Positions 26,959 through 36,810 are shown, numbered from the stretch's first letter. The stretch is 64,000 bases of DNA from Alcanivorax sp. S71-1-4 (GCF_009846755.1 NZ_AQOR01000002.1:124001-188000); one strand, 5' to 3'. The notes: a model not told the origin generated them from the letters alone. Program-made: numbers and translations.

Positions 26959-28098
26959 ATGAGCCTCGCCCTGCCACCGCTGGCGCTGTATATTCATCTG
27001 CCCTGGTGCGTGCGCAAATGCCCCTACTGCGATTTCAATTCCCACGAACGCGACGGCGCATTGCCGGAAACCGCCTACCTGGCAGCGCTACGCCAGGACC
27101 TGGACGAAGAACTGCCCGATGCACAGGGCCGCCCCGTCGTCAGCCTCTTTTTTGGCGGCGGCACACCCAGCCTGCTGTCACCGGATTTCTATGCGGAATT
27201 GCTCGGCATGCTGCGTACCCGCCTGCGCTTTGCCGAACAGGTCGAGATCACCCTGGAAGCCAATCCGGGCACCGTGGAACAACAGCGCTTCGAAGGCTTC
27301 CGCCGCGCCGGCATCAACCGGCTGTCGCTGGGCATCCAGAGTTTCAATGACCGCCACCTGCGCGCACTGGGCCGTATTCATGGCAGCCGCGAGGCGATAC
27401 GTGCCGCCGAACAGGCACGCGCCGCCGGCTTCGATAACCTGAATCTGGACCTGATGCACGCCCTGCCGGACCAGCAACAGGACGAGGCACTGGCCGACCT
27501 GGCACAGGCCATCGCGCTGTCCCCGGCCCACATCAGTTGGTACGAACTCACCATTGAGCCGAACACGGCCTTCTACCGCGCCCCGCCCCGGCAACCGGAC
27601 AACGACGCCATGGCCGACACCGAGGCCGCCGGCTTCGCCCAGCTGGCCGAGGCCGGCTACCGCCGGTACGAAGTCTCTGCCTTCGCCCGGGACGGCCGCC
27701 AGTGCCGGCACAATCTCAACTACTGGACCTTTGGCGACTACCTGGCGCTGGGCGCCGGTGCCCACGGCAAGGTCACACGCCCCGACCACGGCACGATACT
27801 GCGCTACCGCAAGACCCGGCTGCCCACCCATTACCTGGCCGAGGGCGGCCAGCGTCGCCTGGACAGCCAGGATATTGCCGCCGCCGAGCGCCCGCTGGAG
27901 TACCTGCTCAATGCCCTGCGTCTCGTCGAGGGGGTCGACGAAGACCTGTTCACTGAGCGCACCGGCCTGCCGCTGACCGCGCTGGAACCCGCCCTCACCA
28001 CGCTGCGCCGGGACGGCCTGATCACCCCCGGGCGGCTGGCCTGTACCGACACGGGCCTGCGCTTTCTGAACCGGGTACTCGGCACCTTCCAGCCCTGA
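26959..28098 (+). CDS. hemW: radical SAM haem chaperone HemW
   Basis: A 379-residue radical SAM protein related to oxygen-independent coproporphyrinogen oxidase. The iron-sulphur motif is C17-x3-C21-x2-C24 in WCVRKCPYCDFNSH, and FFGGGTPSLL supplies the SAM-binding glycines. HemW proteins bind and deliver haem and lack the residues for the decarboxylase reaction. The rdgB-hemW neighbourhood is conserved in Pseudomonas-like genomes. Confidence 0.92.
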   Translation: MSLALPPLALYIHLPWCVRKCPYCDFNSHERDGALPETAYLAALRQDLDEELPDAQGRPVVSLFFGGGTPSLLSPDFYAELLGMLRTRLRFAEQVEITLEANPGTVEQQRFEGFRRAGINRLSLGIQSFNDRHLRALGRIHGSREAIRAAEQARAAGFDNLNLDLMHALPDQQQDEALADLAQAIALSPAHISWYELTIEPNTAFYRAPPRQPDNDAMADTEAAGFAQLAEAGYRRYEVSAFARDGRQCRHNLNYWTFGDYLALGAGAHGKVTRPDHGTILRYRKTRLPTHYLAEGGQRRLDSQDIAAAERPLEYLLNALRLVEGVDEDLFTERTGLPLTALEPALTTLRRDGLITPGRLACTDTGLRFLNRVLGTFQP

Positions 28099-28177
28099 CC
28101 CGCCACCGCTGTTGCCGACTCCCGCAACGCCGTATGACGCGCCCTGTACCATGGTGCGGTCGACGCTTGATCATCGA

Positions 28178-28192
28178 ATGAACCCGATTCAT
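28178..28192 (+). promoter_or_regulatory. possible TetR operator
   Basis: ATGAA and TTCAT form an inverted repeat 5 bases apart, 63 bp upstream of the TetR start. It is short and unproven, but it is the clearest symmetry in the gap. Confidence 0.3.
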
Positions 28193-28254
28193 ACTCCGCC
28201 ATTCCGTTCATCCCGAGAACCGGACAAATAACGATACGCAGCCAGGAGAGGTGC

Positions 28255-29010
28255 ATGGGGACGCGGGAACGACGCCTGCGAGAGCTTGCCGAACGCGAGC
28301 AACGCTTCCTTGATTCAGCGCGCGAGCAGATCAGCGAGCATGGCCTGTTGTCACTGCAGATGGCCAAGGTGGCACGTGCCTGCGATTACGCCACCGGCAC
28401 CCTGTACCAGCATTTCGCCTCGAAAGAAGACCTGCTGTTGTCTATCTGTGCCGACCAGGCCGAAAAACGGGTGGAGTCGATGGCCCGCGCGGCACACTGG
28501 GACGCCCCCAGCCGCGACCGCATGATCGCGCTGGTCGTCGCCGACGTGCTGTTTGCCAAGCGCCACCCGGACCACTTCCGCCTTGCGCAGTACGTTACCA
28601 CCGAGGTCATCTGGCGTGCGGCGTCCCAGAAACGGCGCGACGCCGTCCTGGAGGCCCATGGCCCGATTGGCGAACTGGTCAGCCAGGTGGTACAGGACGC
28701 CATCGACGCCGGCGACGTGGCATCGTTCAAGCTGCGTCCACTGGAAATCGCCATCGGCCCCTGGGCACTTTCCGAGGGCATGCACAACCTGGTGCACGCC
28801 GAGGGCATCCTGGATTTCTACGATCTGCGTGATCCGTACCGGCTGCTGCTGCGCCACAGCCACATTCACCTCAACGGCCTGCACTGGCAGCCGTTGTTCG
28901 ACCCGTTCGATGACGAGGCGCTGACCGCCCAGCTCAACCATATTTGCGCCACGTTATTCGATGACCTGTGCCCGGAAGGCACCGGTTACCGTTATTGCTC
29001 GCCCCACTGA
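28255..29010 (+). CDS. TetR-family regulator of the RND operon
   Basis: A 251-residue TetR-type repressor. The N-terminal helix-turn-helix runs through LSLQMAKVARACDYATGTLYQHFASKE as residues of about 33-60, with the canonical GTLYQHF. The larger C-terminal ligand domain has no recognisable specificity. It is the first gene of a same-strand set with an RND adaptor (11 bp gap) and permease, so autoregulation and efflux control are likely. Confidence 0.88.
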   Translation: MGTRERRLRELAEREQRFLDSAREQISEHGLLSLQMAKVARACDYATGTLYQHFASKEDLLLSICADQAEKRVESMARAAHWDAPSRDRMIALVVADVLFAKRHPDHFRLAQYVTTEVIWRAASQKRRDAVLEAHGPIGELVSQVVQDAIDAGDVASFKLRPLEIAIGPWALSEGMHNLVHAEGILDFYDLRDPYRLLLRHSHIHLNGLHWQPLFDPFDDEALTAQLNHICATLFDDLCPEGTGYRYCSPH

Positions 29011-29021
29011 GGACCAGACCC

Positions 29022-30149
29022 ATGAACAAGCGTTTCATCATCGTCATAGCTGCCTGCGTTGTCGTCTTCGGGGGCGTCTTCGCATTGCAGATGATGCTCC
29101 GCAAAGGCATGAACGACTTTTTCGACAACATGCCGATGCCTGCCGCCTCCGTCACTGCCGCTGAAGCACAATCCTTCACCTGGGAACGTGGCATCAGCGC
29201 CGTGGGCACGGCACGCGCCGTGAACGGCACCCAACTGACCACCCAGGCCGCCGGCATCGTCACCGAGATCCGCTTCAACTCCGGTGACATGGTGAAGAAG
29301 GGCGACATTCTGCTGCGCCTGGACGACGCCACCGACCGCGCCGAACTGCAGGCGCTGCGCGCCGCCGCCGAGCTGTCGCGGCTGGAACTTGAACGCACCC
29401 GCCGCCTGCAGAACCAGGGCAGCGTCTCGAAAGCCGAACTGGACCGGGCACAGAGCCAGTCCGACCAGGCCCAGGGCAGCCTGAATACGCAGGAGGCGCG
29501 CGTTGCCCAGAAAACCATCCGCGCACCGTTCGACGGCCAGCTGGGCATTCGCCAGGTGGACCTCGGTGAGTACGTGGCTGCTGGCGCGCCAGTGGTGAGC
29601 GTGCAGCAACTGTCGCCGATCTATATCGAGTTCAGCCTGCCGGAGCAGCGTTTGTCCGAGCTGGCGCTGGACCTGGAAGTGGACGTGACCGTAGACGCCT
29701 GGCCGGACGACACCTTCACCGGCAGCATCACCGCCATCGAGCCGGGCATTGACCGCAGCACCCGCAACTTCACCGCTCAGGCCACCCTGGCCAACGAAGA
29801 CGGCAAGCTGCGCTCGGGCATGTTCGCCCGCGTCAACGTCGACCTCGGCGAAGCCGAACAGGTGCTGGCCGTGCCGCAAACGGCAATCAGCTACAACCCC
29901 TACGGCAACGCGGTATTCGTGATCGTCGAGAAACAGAACGACGCCGGCGAAACGCAACTGGTCGTGAACCGCCGCTTCGTCCGTACCGGCCGCACCCGGG
30001 GCGACTATGTCGCCATCGTGGAAGGCCTGGAGGAAGGCGACCGTATCGCCACATCCGGCCTGCTCAAGCTGAACAACAATGCGACGGTCACGATCAGCGA
30101 AGACGTGAATCTGGACCCGCAGCTTGAACCGACCCCTGACAACACCTGA
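29022..30149 (+). CDS. RND efflux periplasmic adaptor
   Basis: A 375-residue membrane fusion protein. An N-terminal membrane anchor (IIVIAACVVVFGGVFAL, no lipobox) is followed by a lipoyl/barrel-sandwich domain split by a helical hairpin (LRAAAELSRLELERTRRLQ), then a beta-barrel domain and the C-terminal membrane-proximal domain. The start is ATG 29022 right after the TetR gene. It would link the permease at 30170 to a TolC-type outer membrane channel, which is not encoded nearby. Confidence 0.9.
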   Translation: MNKRFIIVIAACVVVFGGVFALQMMLRKGMNDFFDNMPMPAASVTAAEAQSFTWERGISAVGTARAVNGTQLTTQAAGIVTEIRFNSGDMVKKGDILLRLDDATDRAELQALRAAAELSRLELERTRRLQNQGSVSKAELDRAQSQSDQAQGSLNTQEARVAQKTIRAPFDGQLGIRQVDLGEYVAAGAPVVSVQQLSPIYIEFSLPEQRLSELALDLEVDVTVDAWPDDTFTGSITAIEPGIDRSTRNFTAQATLANEDGKLRSGMFARVNVDLGEAEQVLAVPQTAISYNPYGNAVFVIVEKQNDAGETQLVVNRRFVRTGRTRGDYVAIVEGLEEGDRIATSGLLKLNNNATVTISEDVNLDPQLEPTPDNT

Positions 30150-30169
30150 ACGGAGCCGGGACCGAATCC

Positions 30170-33100
30170 ATGAAATTCACCGACTTGTTCGTCCAGAAAC
30201 CTGTACTCGCCTGGGTGGTGAGCCTGTTCATTTTCCTGCTCGGCGTGCGCGCCGTGACGGAACTGAACGTGCGCCAGTACCCCGAGCTGCAGGACGCCGT
30301 GGTCACCGTGACCACCACTTACATCGGCGCCGACGCGGACCTGATCCAGGGCTTTATTACCACGCCCCTGGAGCGGGAAATCGCCACCGCCGAAGGCATC
30401 AACTACATCACCTCGTCGAGCACCGGCGGTGTCTCGCTGATCCAGGCGTTCCTGCGCCTGGATGCGAACCAGAACGCGGCTCTCACGCAGATCGTCGCCA
30501 AAGTGAACAAGATGCGCGGCGAACTGCCGGCAGAGGCGGAAGACCCGGTGGTGGACATGACCGTGGGCGACACCACCGCCGCCATGTACCTGGCGTTCTA
30601 CAGTGAGATCCTCGACAACAACCAGACCACCGACTATCTGGTGCGGGTGGTGGAGCCTTTGCTGTCCACCGTACCCGGCGTACAGCGGGCAGAGATTCTC
30701 GGCGCCCGGACTTTCGCCATGCGCATCTGGCTCGACCCCGCGCGCATGACCGCACTCGGCGTCACGGCCTCCGATGTCTACGGTGCCCTGCAGTCCAACA
30801 ACGTGCTCTCTGCCGTGGGTTCCACCAAGGGCTCGCTGATCAGTATCGACCTGACCGCCGAAACCGACCTGCAATCAGTGTCGGAATTCGAAGAGCTGAT
30901 CGTGCGCGAAAGCGACGGCGCCATCACTCGCCTGCGCGACGTGGCCAACGTGGAGCTCGGTGCAGAAAGCTACGGCACGTCGGTCAGCTTCGGCGACCAG
31001 GCCGCCACCTTTATGGGCATTGAAGTGGCGCCGGATGCCAACTCGCTGGACGTGATCAAGGCGGTGCGCGAAGTCTGGGACAACGACATCCTGCCGGAAC
31101 TGCCGGAAGGTCTGTCGGCGGACATCCCGTACGATTCCACCGAGTACATTCAGGACTCCATCAACGAGGTGGTGAAAACCATCGTCGAAGCGCTGCTCAT
31201 CGTGATCGTGGTGATCTTCCTGTTCCTCGGCTCGTTGCGCTCGGTACTGGTGCCGATGATCGCGGTACCGATCTCCATGGTGGGCGCACTGTTCCTGATG
31301 CTGCTGATGGGCTTCTCCATCAACCTGCTGACACTGCTGGCAATGGTGCTGGCCATCGGGATCGTGGTGGACGACGCCATCATCGTGCTGGAAAACATCC
31401 ACCGGCACGTGGAAGAAGGCATGGCCCCCTATGATGCCGCCATCAAGGGTGCCCGCGAACTGGCCTGGCCCGTCGTGGCAATGACCACCACGCTGGTGGC
31501 GGTGTACCTGCCTATCGGTTTTATCGGCGGCCTCACCGGCACCCTGTTCGTGGAGTTCGCCTTTACACTGGCGGGCTCGGTGCTGTTGTCCGGTATCGTG
31601 GCATTGACCCTGTCGCCGATGCTGTGTGCAAAACTGCTTAAACCACACACCGAAAACAGCAATGATGGCCTGGCACACTGGCTGGATACCAAGTTCGAAA
31701 GCCTGCGGCTGTCCTACCGCAACACCCTGCACAGCACACTGAACACCAAAGTCGTGGTGCTGATCTTTGGTACCGTTGCGCTGCTCTCCTGTTACTTCCT
31801 GTTCGTCAACACACCGGAAGAACTGGCGCCGGGTGAAGACCAGGGTTTCATTCTGGCGTTCTCGGAATCCGACCCCTACACCACGATGGAGTACTTCGAG
31901 GCCAACACCGCCCTGCTGCGTGAAAAAGTCGAAGCACTGCCGGAAATGGACAAGGTGTTCATGATCAACGGCATGAGCGCGGCCGGCGCCGGCACCGTGA
32001 CCGACGGCATCACCGGCATGGTGCTCAAGACCTGGGAAGACCGCGACCGCAGCACACGCGCCGTACTGGAACAGAGCGTGCAGTTGATCGCCCCGCAAAT
32101 TCCCGGCCTGGAAATCGCTGCGTTCCAGCCACCCCCTCTGCCCTCCGGCGGCGGTGGCGGCTTCCCGGTGGAATTCGTCATCGGCACCACACAACCGATT
32201 TCCACCACCGGCGAGCTGATCGAGCAGATCGTGGGCAAGGCCTATGAAAGCCGCAAGTTCATCTTCCTGAAGACCGACCTGCGCCTGAACAAGCCTCGCA
32301 CCGAGATCGTCATCGACCGGGAAAAGGCGGCCGCGCTGGGCATCGACATGCGCTCCGTCGGGCAAGATCTGTCGGCCATGCTGGCCGGCGGCTACTCCAA
32401 CCGCTTCTCGCTGGAGAACCGTTCCTACAAGGTCATCCCGCAAGTGCAGCGCAGTGATCGCCTGAACACCGACCAGTTGCTGGATTACTACACCCGCACC
32501 CGCGACGGTAACCTGGTGCCGCTGTCCACCATCGCCACGCTGAAAGACACCGTGCAGCCCCAGGCGCTGAAACGCTTCCAGCAGATGAATGCAGTGACCA
32601 TCTCCGCAGTGCCCCGTCCGGGCGTCTCCCTGGGCGAAGCGCTGACCGTGCTGGAACAGGCCGCTGCAGAAGTCTTGCCGGCGCAGGGTTACCGCCTCGA
32701 TTACTCCGGGCAGTCGCGCCAGTTCAAGACAGAAGGTTCGCAACTGCTGATGACCTTCTTCTTTGCCATGGTGATCATCTATCTGGTGCTGTCGGCGCAG
32801 TTCGAATCCTGGCGTGACCCGCTGATCATGCTGGTGTCCGTCCCGATGTCGATCTGTGGCGCGCTGCTGTGCATGGCGATACTGAACATCGCCAGTTCGT
32901 TCGCCCAGTTCGGCGGGCTGCTCTGGCATACCGCGACCATGAACATCTATACCCAGGTGGGTCTGGTGACACTGATCGGCGTGATCTCCAAGCACGGCAT
33001 CCTGATCGTGGAGTTCGCCAACAAGCTGCAGGACCAGGGCCTGTCCAAGCGCGCGGCCATCGAGGAAGCGACCTCGATTCGTCTGCGGCCGGTACTGATG

Positions 33101-33310
33101 ACCACCGCTGCACTGGTGCTGGCGATGATCCCGCTGCTGATCGCTGCCGGCCCCGGCGCCGGCGCCCGCTTTGCCATGGGCTTCGTGATCGCCACCGGCA
33201 TGACCCTGGGGACATTGTTCACCCTGTTTGTGGTGCCGGCGATCTATCTGTATATCGGCCGCGACCATGGCAACACCGGCGAGTCGATGGAACACATCAC
33301 CGCCCACTGA
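30170..33310 (+). CDS. RND efflux permease, HAE1 family
   Basis: A 1046-residue AcrB/MexB-like proton-driven pump. Membrane segment 1 begins VLAWVVSLFIFLLGV, and the proton-relay aspartates D401-D402 lie in GIVVDDAIIV. Large periplasmic loops follow segments 1 and 7, and there are 12 membrane segments in all. The substrate is unknown; the TetR-adaptor-permease order is that of a multidrug system using a shared TolC. Gap to the adaptor is 20 bp. Confidence 0.93.
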   Translation: MKFTDLFVQKPVLAWVVSLFIFLLGVRAVTELNVRQYPELQDAVVTVTTTYIGADADLIQGFITTPLEREIATAEGINYITSSSTGGVSLIQAFLRLDANQNAALTQIVAKVNKMRGELPAEAEDPVVDMTVGDTTAAMYLAFYSEILDNNQTTDYLVRVVEPLLSTVPGVQRAEILGARTFAMRIWLDPARMTALGVTASDVYGALQSNNVLSAVGSTKGSLISIDLTAETDLQSVSEFEELIVRESDGAITRLRDVANVELGAESYGTSVSFGDQAATFMGIEVAPDANSLDVIKAVREVWDNDILPELPEGLSADIPYDSTEYIQDSINEVVKTIVEALLIVIVVIFLFLGSLRSVLVPMIAVPISMVGALFLMLLMGFSINLLTLLAMVLAIGIVVDDAIIVLENIHRHVEEGMAPYDAAIKGARELAWPVVAMTTTLVAVYLPIGFIGGLTGTLFVEFAFTLAGSVLLSGIVALTLSPMLCAKLLKPHTENSNDGLAHWLDTKFESLRLSYRNTLHSTLNTKVVVLIFGTVALLSCYFLFVNTPEELAPGEDQGFILAFSESDPYTTMEYFEANTALLREKVEALPEMDKVFMINGMSAAGAGTVTDGITGMVLKTWEDRDRSTRAVLEQSVQLIAPQIPGLEIAAFQPPPLPSGGGGGFPVEFVIGTTQPISTTGELIEQIVGKAYESRKFIFLKTDLRLNKPRTEIVIDREKAAALGIDMRSVGQDLSAMLAGGYSNRFSLENRSYKVIPQVQRSDRLNTDQLLDYYTRTRDGNLVPLSTIATLKDTVQPQALKRFQQMNAVTISAVPRPGVSLGEALTVLEQAAAEVLPAQGYRLDYSGQSRQFKTEGSQLLMTFFFAMVIIYLVLSAQFESWRDPLIMLVSVPMSICGALLCMAILNIASSFAQFGGLLWHTATMNIYTQVGLVTLIGVISKHGILIVEFANKLQDQGLSKRAAIEEATSIRLRPVLMTTAALVLAMIPLLIAAGPGAGARFAMGFVIATGMTLGTLFTLFVVPAIYLYIGRDHGNTGESMEHITAH

Positions 33311-33330
33311 GGTAACGCATACCCCTTTGC

Positions 33331-33355
33331 GCCCCGCACCTGCGGGGCTTTTTTT
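33331..33355 (+). terminator. rho-independent terminator of the RND operon
   Basis: GCCCCGC, loop ACCT, GCGGGGC, then seven or more T's. It lies directly after the permease stop and 9 bp before repeat copy 2. Confidence 0.93.
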
Positions 33356-33363
33356 ATATATGT

Positions 33364-33592
33364 CCGTAGGGTGGGTAGAGCCAAAGGCGAAACCCACCAT
33401 GTCCATGCCCGGCATTCACTCCCGCAAAATCATCGAAATCACTCGAATTGGGAGATTCGGAGATTGGGAGATTGGGAGATTGGGAGATTCGGAGATTGGG
33501 AGATTGGGAGATCGGGAGTTCCGATGGTTTTGTGCGAGCAGTGCGGAACATGGACATGGTGGGTTTCGCCTTTGGCTCTACCCACCCTACGG
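33364..33592. repeat. long palindromic dispersed repeat, copy 2 (229 bp)
   Basis: Same design and orientation as copy 1: CCGTAGGGTGGGTAGAGCC arms, inner blocks CACTCCCGCAAAATCATCG and GATGGTTTTGTGCGAGCAG, and a variable apex. The apex here is an octanucleotide array, which makes this copy 55 bp longer than copy 1. It lies between the RND terminator and bioA. Confidence 0.87.
33450..33521. repeat. 8-bp tandem array in the apex of copy 2
   Basis: Nine head-to-tail units of GGGAGATT, two of them starting with C and one ending in C, followed by a degenerate tenth unit. Apparent peptides from this array are not genes. Confidence 0.88.
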
Positions 33593-33686
33593 AACAAACA
33601 CCTCGTATTTTACATCGTCGCGACTGGCGGCAGGGTAGCCGGCCCGCTACCCTGTGCAACACGTCCACGACCGTTGGAGAAACGAG

Positions 33687-35039
33687 ATGAGCAGTAACCA
33701 GGAAATCGTGGCGCGCGACCTGAGCGTGCTCTGGCACCCCTGCACCCAGATGAAGGATCACGAACATCTGCCGCTGATCCCGATCCGGCGGGGCGACGGT
33801 GTGTGGCTGGAAGACTTCGACGGCAACCGCTATATCGACGCGGTCAGTTCCTGGTGGGTGAACATCCTCGGCCACGGCAATCCGCGCATCAACCGCGCCG
33901 TGCACGAACAGCTCGACAAACTCGAACACGTCATCTTGGCCGGCTTTACCCACGAGCCGGTGGTCGCACTGTCCGAGCAGCTCGTGGCCATGACACCGCC
34001 AGGGCTTGATCGCGTGTTCTATGCCGACAACGGCTCCTCCGGCGTCGAAGTGGCGCTGAAGATGAGCTTCCATTACTGGCAGAACATGGGCCACCCCCGC
34101 AAACAGCGTTTCGTCACCCTGGGCAACAGTTACCACGGCGAGACACTCGCCGCCCTGGCCGTCGGCGACGTGGCGCTGTACAAGTCCACCTACAAGCCCC
34201 TGCTGATGGACGTGTTCACCGCGCCCAGCCCGGACTGTTATCACCGCGAAGAAGGCGAGTCCTGGGAAGCCTACTGCCGCCGCCAGTTTGTCGAGATGAA
34301 AAAAATCCTCGCCGAACATCACGAGGAAATCTGCGGGGTGATCGTCGAGCCATTGGTGCAGTGCGCCGGCAACATGCGCATGTACCATCCGGTTTACCTC
34401 AAGCTGCTGCGCGAAGCCTGCGACAAGTATGGCGTGCACCTGATCGCCGACGAGATTGCCGTCGGCTTCGGCCGTACCGGCACGCTGTTTGCCTGCGAAC
34501 AGGCCGGCATCACGCCCGACTTCCTGGCGTTGTCCAAGGCGCTGACCGGCGGTTACCTGCCACTGTGCGCCGTGCTCACCCGCAACGAGATCTACCAGGC
34601 ATTTTATGACGACTACAACACAATGCGCGCGTTCCTGCATTCACACAGCTTCACCGGCAATCCATTGGCCTGCGCCGCCGCACTCGCCACGCTCGAGATC
34701 TTCGAGACCGATAATCTGATCGAGCGCAACCGCGAGCTGGCCGCGCACATGGGCCGCGCACTGGAACGCTTCAACGACCATCCGCACGTGGCCGAAGTGC
34801 GCCAGACCGGCATGATTGCCGCCGTGGAAATGGTGAAAGACAAGCGCACCCGGGAACCCTACGACTGGCAGGAGCGCCGCGGGCTGCGTGTCTACCAGCA
34901 TGCGCTCAAACATCAGGCACTGCTGCGCCCTCTCGGCAATGTCACCTACTTCATGCCGCCCTATGTGATTACGCCGGAACAGATTGACCATCTGGCCGAT
35001 GTGGCCTGGGCGGGCATCAACCTGGCCACACAGGACTGA
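33687..35039 (+). CDS. bioA: adenosylmethionine--8-amino-7-oxononanoate aminotransferase
   Basis: A 450-residue class III PLP aminotransferase. The PLP lysine is K284 in ALSKALTGGYLPL; SSWWVNILGHGNP and HSHSFTGNPLACAAAL are BioA hallmarks. It converts KAPA to DAPA in biotin synthesis using S-adenosylmethionine as donor. ATG 33687 follows GAAACGAG and gives the usual N-terminus. Other bio genes are not in the window. rsmE follows 4 bp later. Confidence 0.95.
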   Translation: MSSNQEIVARDLSVLWHPCTQMKDHEHLPLIPIRRGDGVWLEDFDGNRYIDAVSSWWVNILGHGNPRINRAVHEQLDKLEHVILAGFTHEPVVALSEQLVAMTPPGLDRVFYADNGSSGVEVALKMSFHYWQNMGHPRKQRFVTLGNSYHGETLAALAVGDVALYKSTYKPLLMDVFTAPSPDCYHREEGESWEAYCRRQFVEMKKILAEHHEEICGVIVEPLVQCAGNMRMYHPVYLKLLREACDKYGVHLIADEIAVGFGRTGTLFACEQAGITPDFLALSKALTGGYLPLCAVLTRNEIYQAFYDDYNTMRAFLHSHSFTGNPLACAAALATLEIFETDNLIERNRELAAHMGRALERFNDHPHVAEVRQTGMIAAVEMVKDKRTREPYDWQERRGLRVYQHALKHQALLRPLGNVTYFMPPYVITPEQIDHLADVAWAGINLATQD

Positions 35040-35043
35040 CGTC

Positions 35044-35763
35044 ATGCGCCGCTTCTTTGACCCACAGCCGTTCAGCCAGGGCCAGCAGACCGTGCTGGGT
35101 GAAGACGCCAGCCACCACATCGCGCGCGTACTGCGCATGCAGGTCGGTGAACACCTGCAGGTGTTCAACGGCCAGGGCGGCGCCTGGGACGCAGAAATCA
35201 CCGCCATCAGCAAAAAGGCGGTGACCGTGCTGGCGCGGGGCTTTGACGCGGAGGATCGCGCCGCGCCGCGGCCCGTGACCGTTGCGCTGCCCATGATCAA
35301 GGGCGAACGCATGGACTACGCCCTGCAAAAAGCCACCGAGTTGGGCGCGCACTGTTTTCAGTTACTGACCACCGAACGTACGGACGTGCGACTCGACGGC
35401 GACCGGCAGGAAAAGAAATTGCGCCACTGGCAGCAGGTGGTGGTCAGCGCCTGTGAGCAGTGCGGCATGAATCGGGTGCCCCGTGTCCACGCGCCACTAC
35501 CGCTGGACGCCTGGCTGGCCCAGGCCGATGCTGCGCTGAAACTGATGGCACACCCCGGCGAGGCGCCGCTGGCAAATGAAACACTGCATGCGGCCGACAG
35601 CCTTGTTTTGCTGACCGGGCCGGAGGGTGGTTTTTCCGATACAGAATTGCACCATGCCGCAAGATACGGCTTTGTGTCTTTTGCGTTAGGCAACCGAGTG
35701 TTGCGCGCGGAAACCGCACCGGTGGCCCTGCTGGCTGCGTTGTGGGCGCGCCTGGAAGGCTGA
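35044..35763 (+). CDS. rsmE: 16S rRNA (uracil1498-N3)-methyltransferase
   Basis: A 239-residue SPOUT methyltransferase with an N-terminal PUA-like RNA-binding domain (residues 1-70) and the C-terminal knot carrying LLTGPEGGFSDTEL and ALGNRVLRAETAPVALL. It methylates U1498 in the 30S decoding region. It begins 4 bp after bioA, a conserved pairing in related genomes. Confidence 0.95.
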   Translation: MRRFFDPQPFSQGQQTVLGEDASHHIARVLRMQVGEHLQVFNGQGGAWDAEITAISKKAVTVLARGFDAEDRAAPRPVTVALPMIKGERMDYALQKATELGAHCFQLLTTERTDVRLDGDRQEKKLRHWQQVVVSACEQCGMNRVPRVHAPLPLDAWLAQADAALKLMAHPGEAPLANETLHAADSLVLLTGPEGGFSDTELHHAARYGFVSFALGNRVLRAETAPVALLAALWARLEG

Positions 35764-35773
35764 GCATCGCGCG

Positions 35774-36277
35774 TCACGCACCCCGTGGCGCGCGCCTGCG
35801 CCGAAACCGCGCGGATACGATCAGCAGTACCGTCGGCCCCAGCGCCGCCTGCATGAAACCATGCAGGCACTGTTGCAACGGCCATGCAAAGACAGTGGGT
35901 ACCATCAGGCCCTGACTGACAAAGCCGACTTCTGCCGACTGAACACGCGCCGTCAGATAGATCGAAAATGCCTGGCTCAATCCTTCCACCAGAAAATACA
36001 CGCCGGCCAATGAGGCCAGCCCCAACGCCAGCGCGGCATCGTCACCTGTATGGACACGCGGTGTACGGGCTCCCAGCAAGCACAGTGCCTTCTCTGGCAT
36101 GATCAACAGAAACCCGGCCACACCGAGCTTGACCAATGTCACCAGGCTGAACAGCCATACATAGGCAATACTGTAACCTTCGAAGTCGCTGTAGTTCATG
36201 AACGTCGCCAATCCGAGCAGACCGTTCAACACATACCACCCAATGAACAGCCCCAGCATGCGTATGGCAACCACCAT
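35774..36277 (-). CDS. small integral membrane protein of unknown function
   Basis: A 167-residue protein with four hydrophobic segments (starting LGLFIGWYVLNGLLGL, then YVWLFSLVTLVKLGVAGFLL) and a basic C-terminal tail. It converges on rsmE with a 10-bp gap. No recognisable family. Confidence 0.7.
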   Translation of the reverse strand: MVVAIRMLGLFIGWYVLNGLLGLATFMNYSDFEGYSIAYVWLFSLVTLVKLGVAGFLLIMPEKALCLLGARTPRVHTGDDAALALGLASLAGVYFLVEGLSQAFSIYLTARVQSAEVGFVSQGLMVPTVFAWPLQQCLHGFMQAALGPTVLLIVSARFRRRRAPRGA

Positions 36278-36810
36278 TTCTTCTCACTCCGCGCTTGTAT
36301 CGAGGGATTAGGCAATATGAATGAAAACGGGTGAGCACACATAGCAACCTTTTATCGGTTGGCACCAGGGTGCCCGAACCACTTTGAAATTCAAAAGCTA
36401 TGATGCGCGAGGTTGAAACCGCCGTCTGATGCAGCGGGTCGGATGATATCGTTTTAGCACCATTTCTTCATGCGCTCTCCTGATTCAAAAGCATCATTAT
36501 GATTGAAACCACCATCGGCGACAGGCTGAGCAATATTCCAGTGGTTTATCAGGCCCCGAGGATCATAAACTACGCGGGTCACGCATGCCTGGCTCATAGA
36601 CAGCGCATCTCAAAGCGACGATCAGAAAACAGTAAACGCTCGGCCTGTAAAAAAAGTCGACGCAAGATACCGATTGCCCAGGAAAGGGCCTGTTTATTCA
36701 AGGGACAATGGCTATCACCGACAGGCTTTCCTGAAGCATCTCTGGACGTCTCGATCTGTATTGGCGTGTGGATTTTATGGGGTTGAATCTAAATATCTGG
36801 GGATATGGAA
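36278..36810. other. lower-GC spacer before the unknown cassette
   Basis: About 530 bp without a credible gene. Base composition falls to about half GC by eye, against roughly two thirds in the flanks. A small hairpin, GGCACC-AG-GGTGCC, lies at 36361-36374. An open frame at 36499-36786 has no ribosome site or protein-like composition. The promoter of the gene at 36811 must lie here, as its ribosome site GGGGA is at 36799-36803. Confidence 0.55.

Noticed and set aside
30875-33415. 846-residue open frame on the minus strand
   Set aside because: It is antisense to the RND permease and rich in His/Gln/Arg as expected for a shadow of a GC-rich gene.
33450-33521. CRISPR-like array
   Set aside because: Units are 8 bp and adjoining with no spacers, and no cas genes are present. 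The same holds for the 7-bp arrays at 63575.
33448-33690. Frames with repeated WEIGRLGD-like peptides
   Set aside because: They are translations of the 8-bp tandem array in repeat copy 2, not genes.
36499-36786. 95-residue open frame before the glycine-rich gene
   Set aside because: No ribosome site, odd composition and no recognisable motif; the region is better read as a promoter-bearing spacer.
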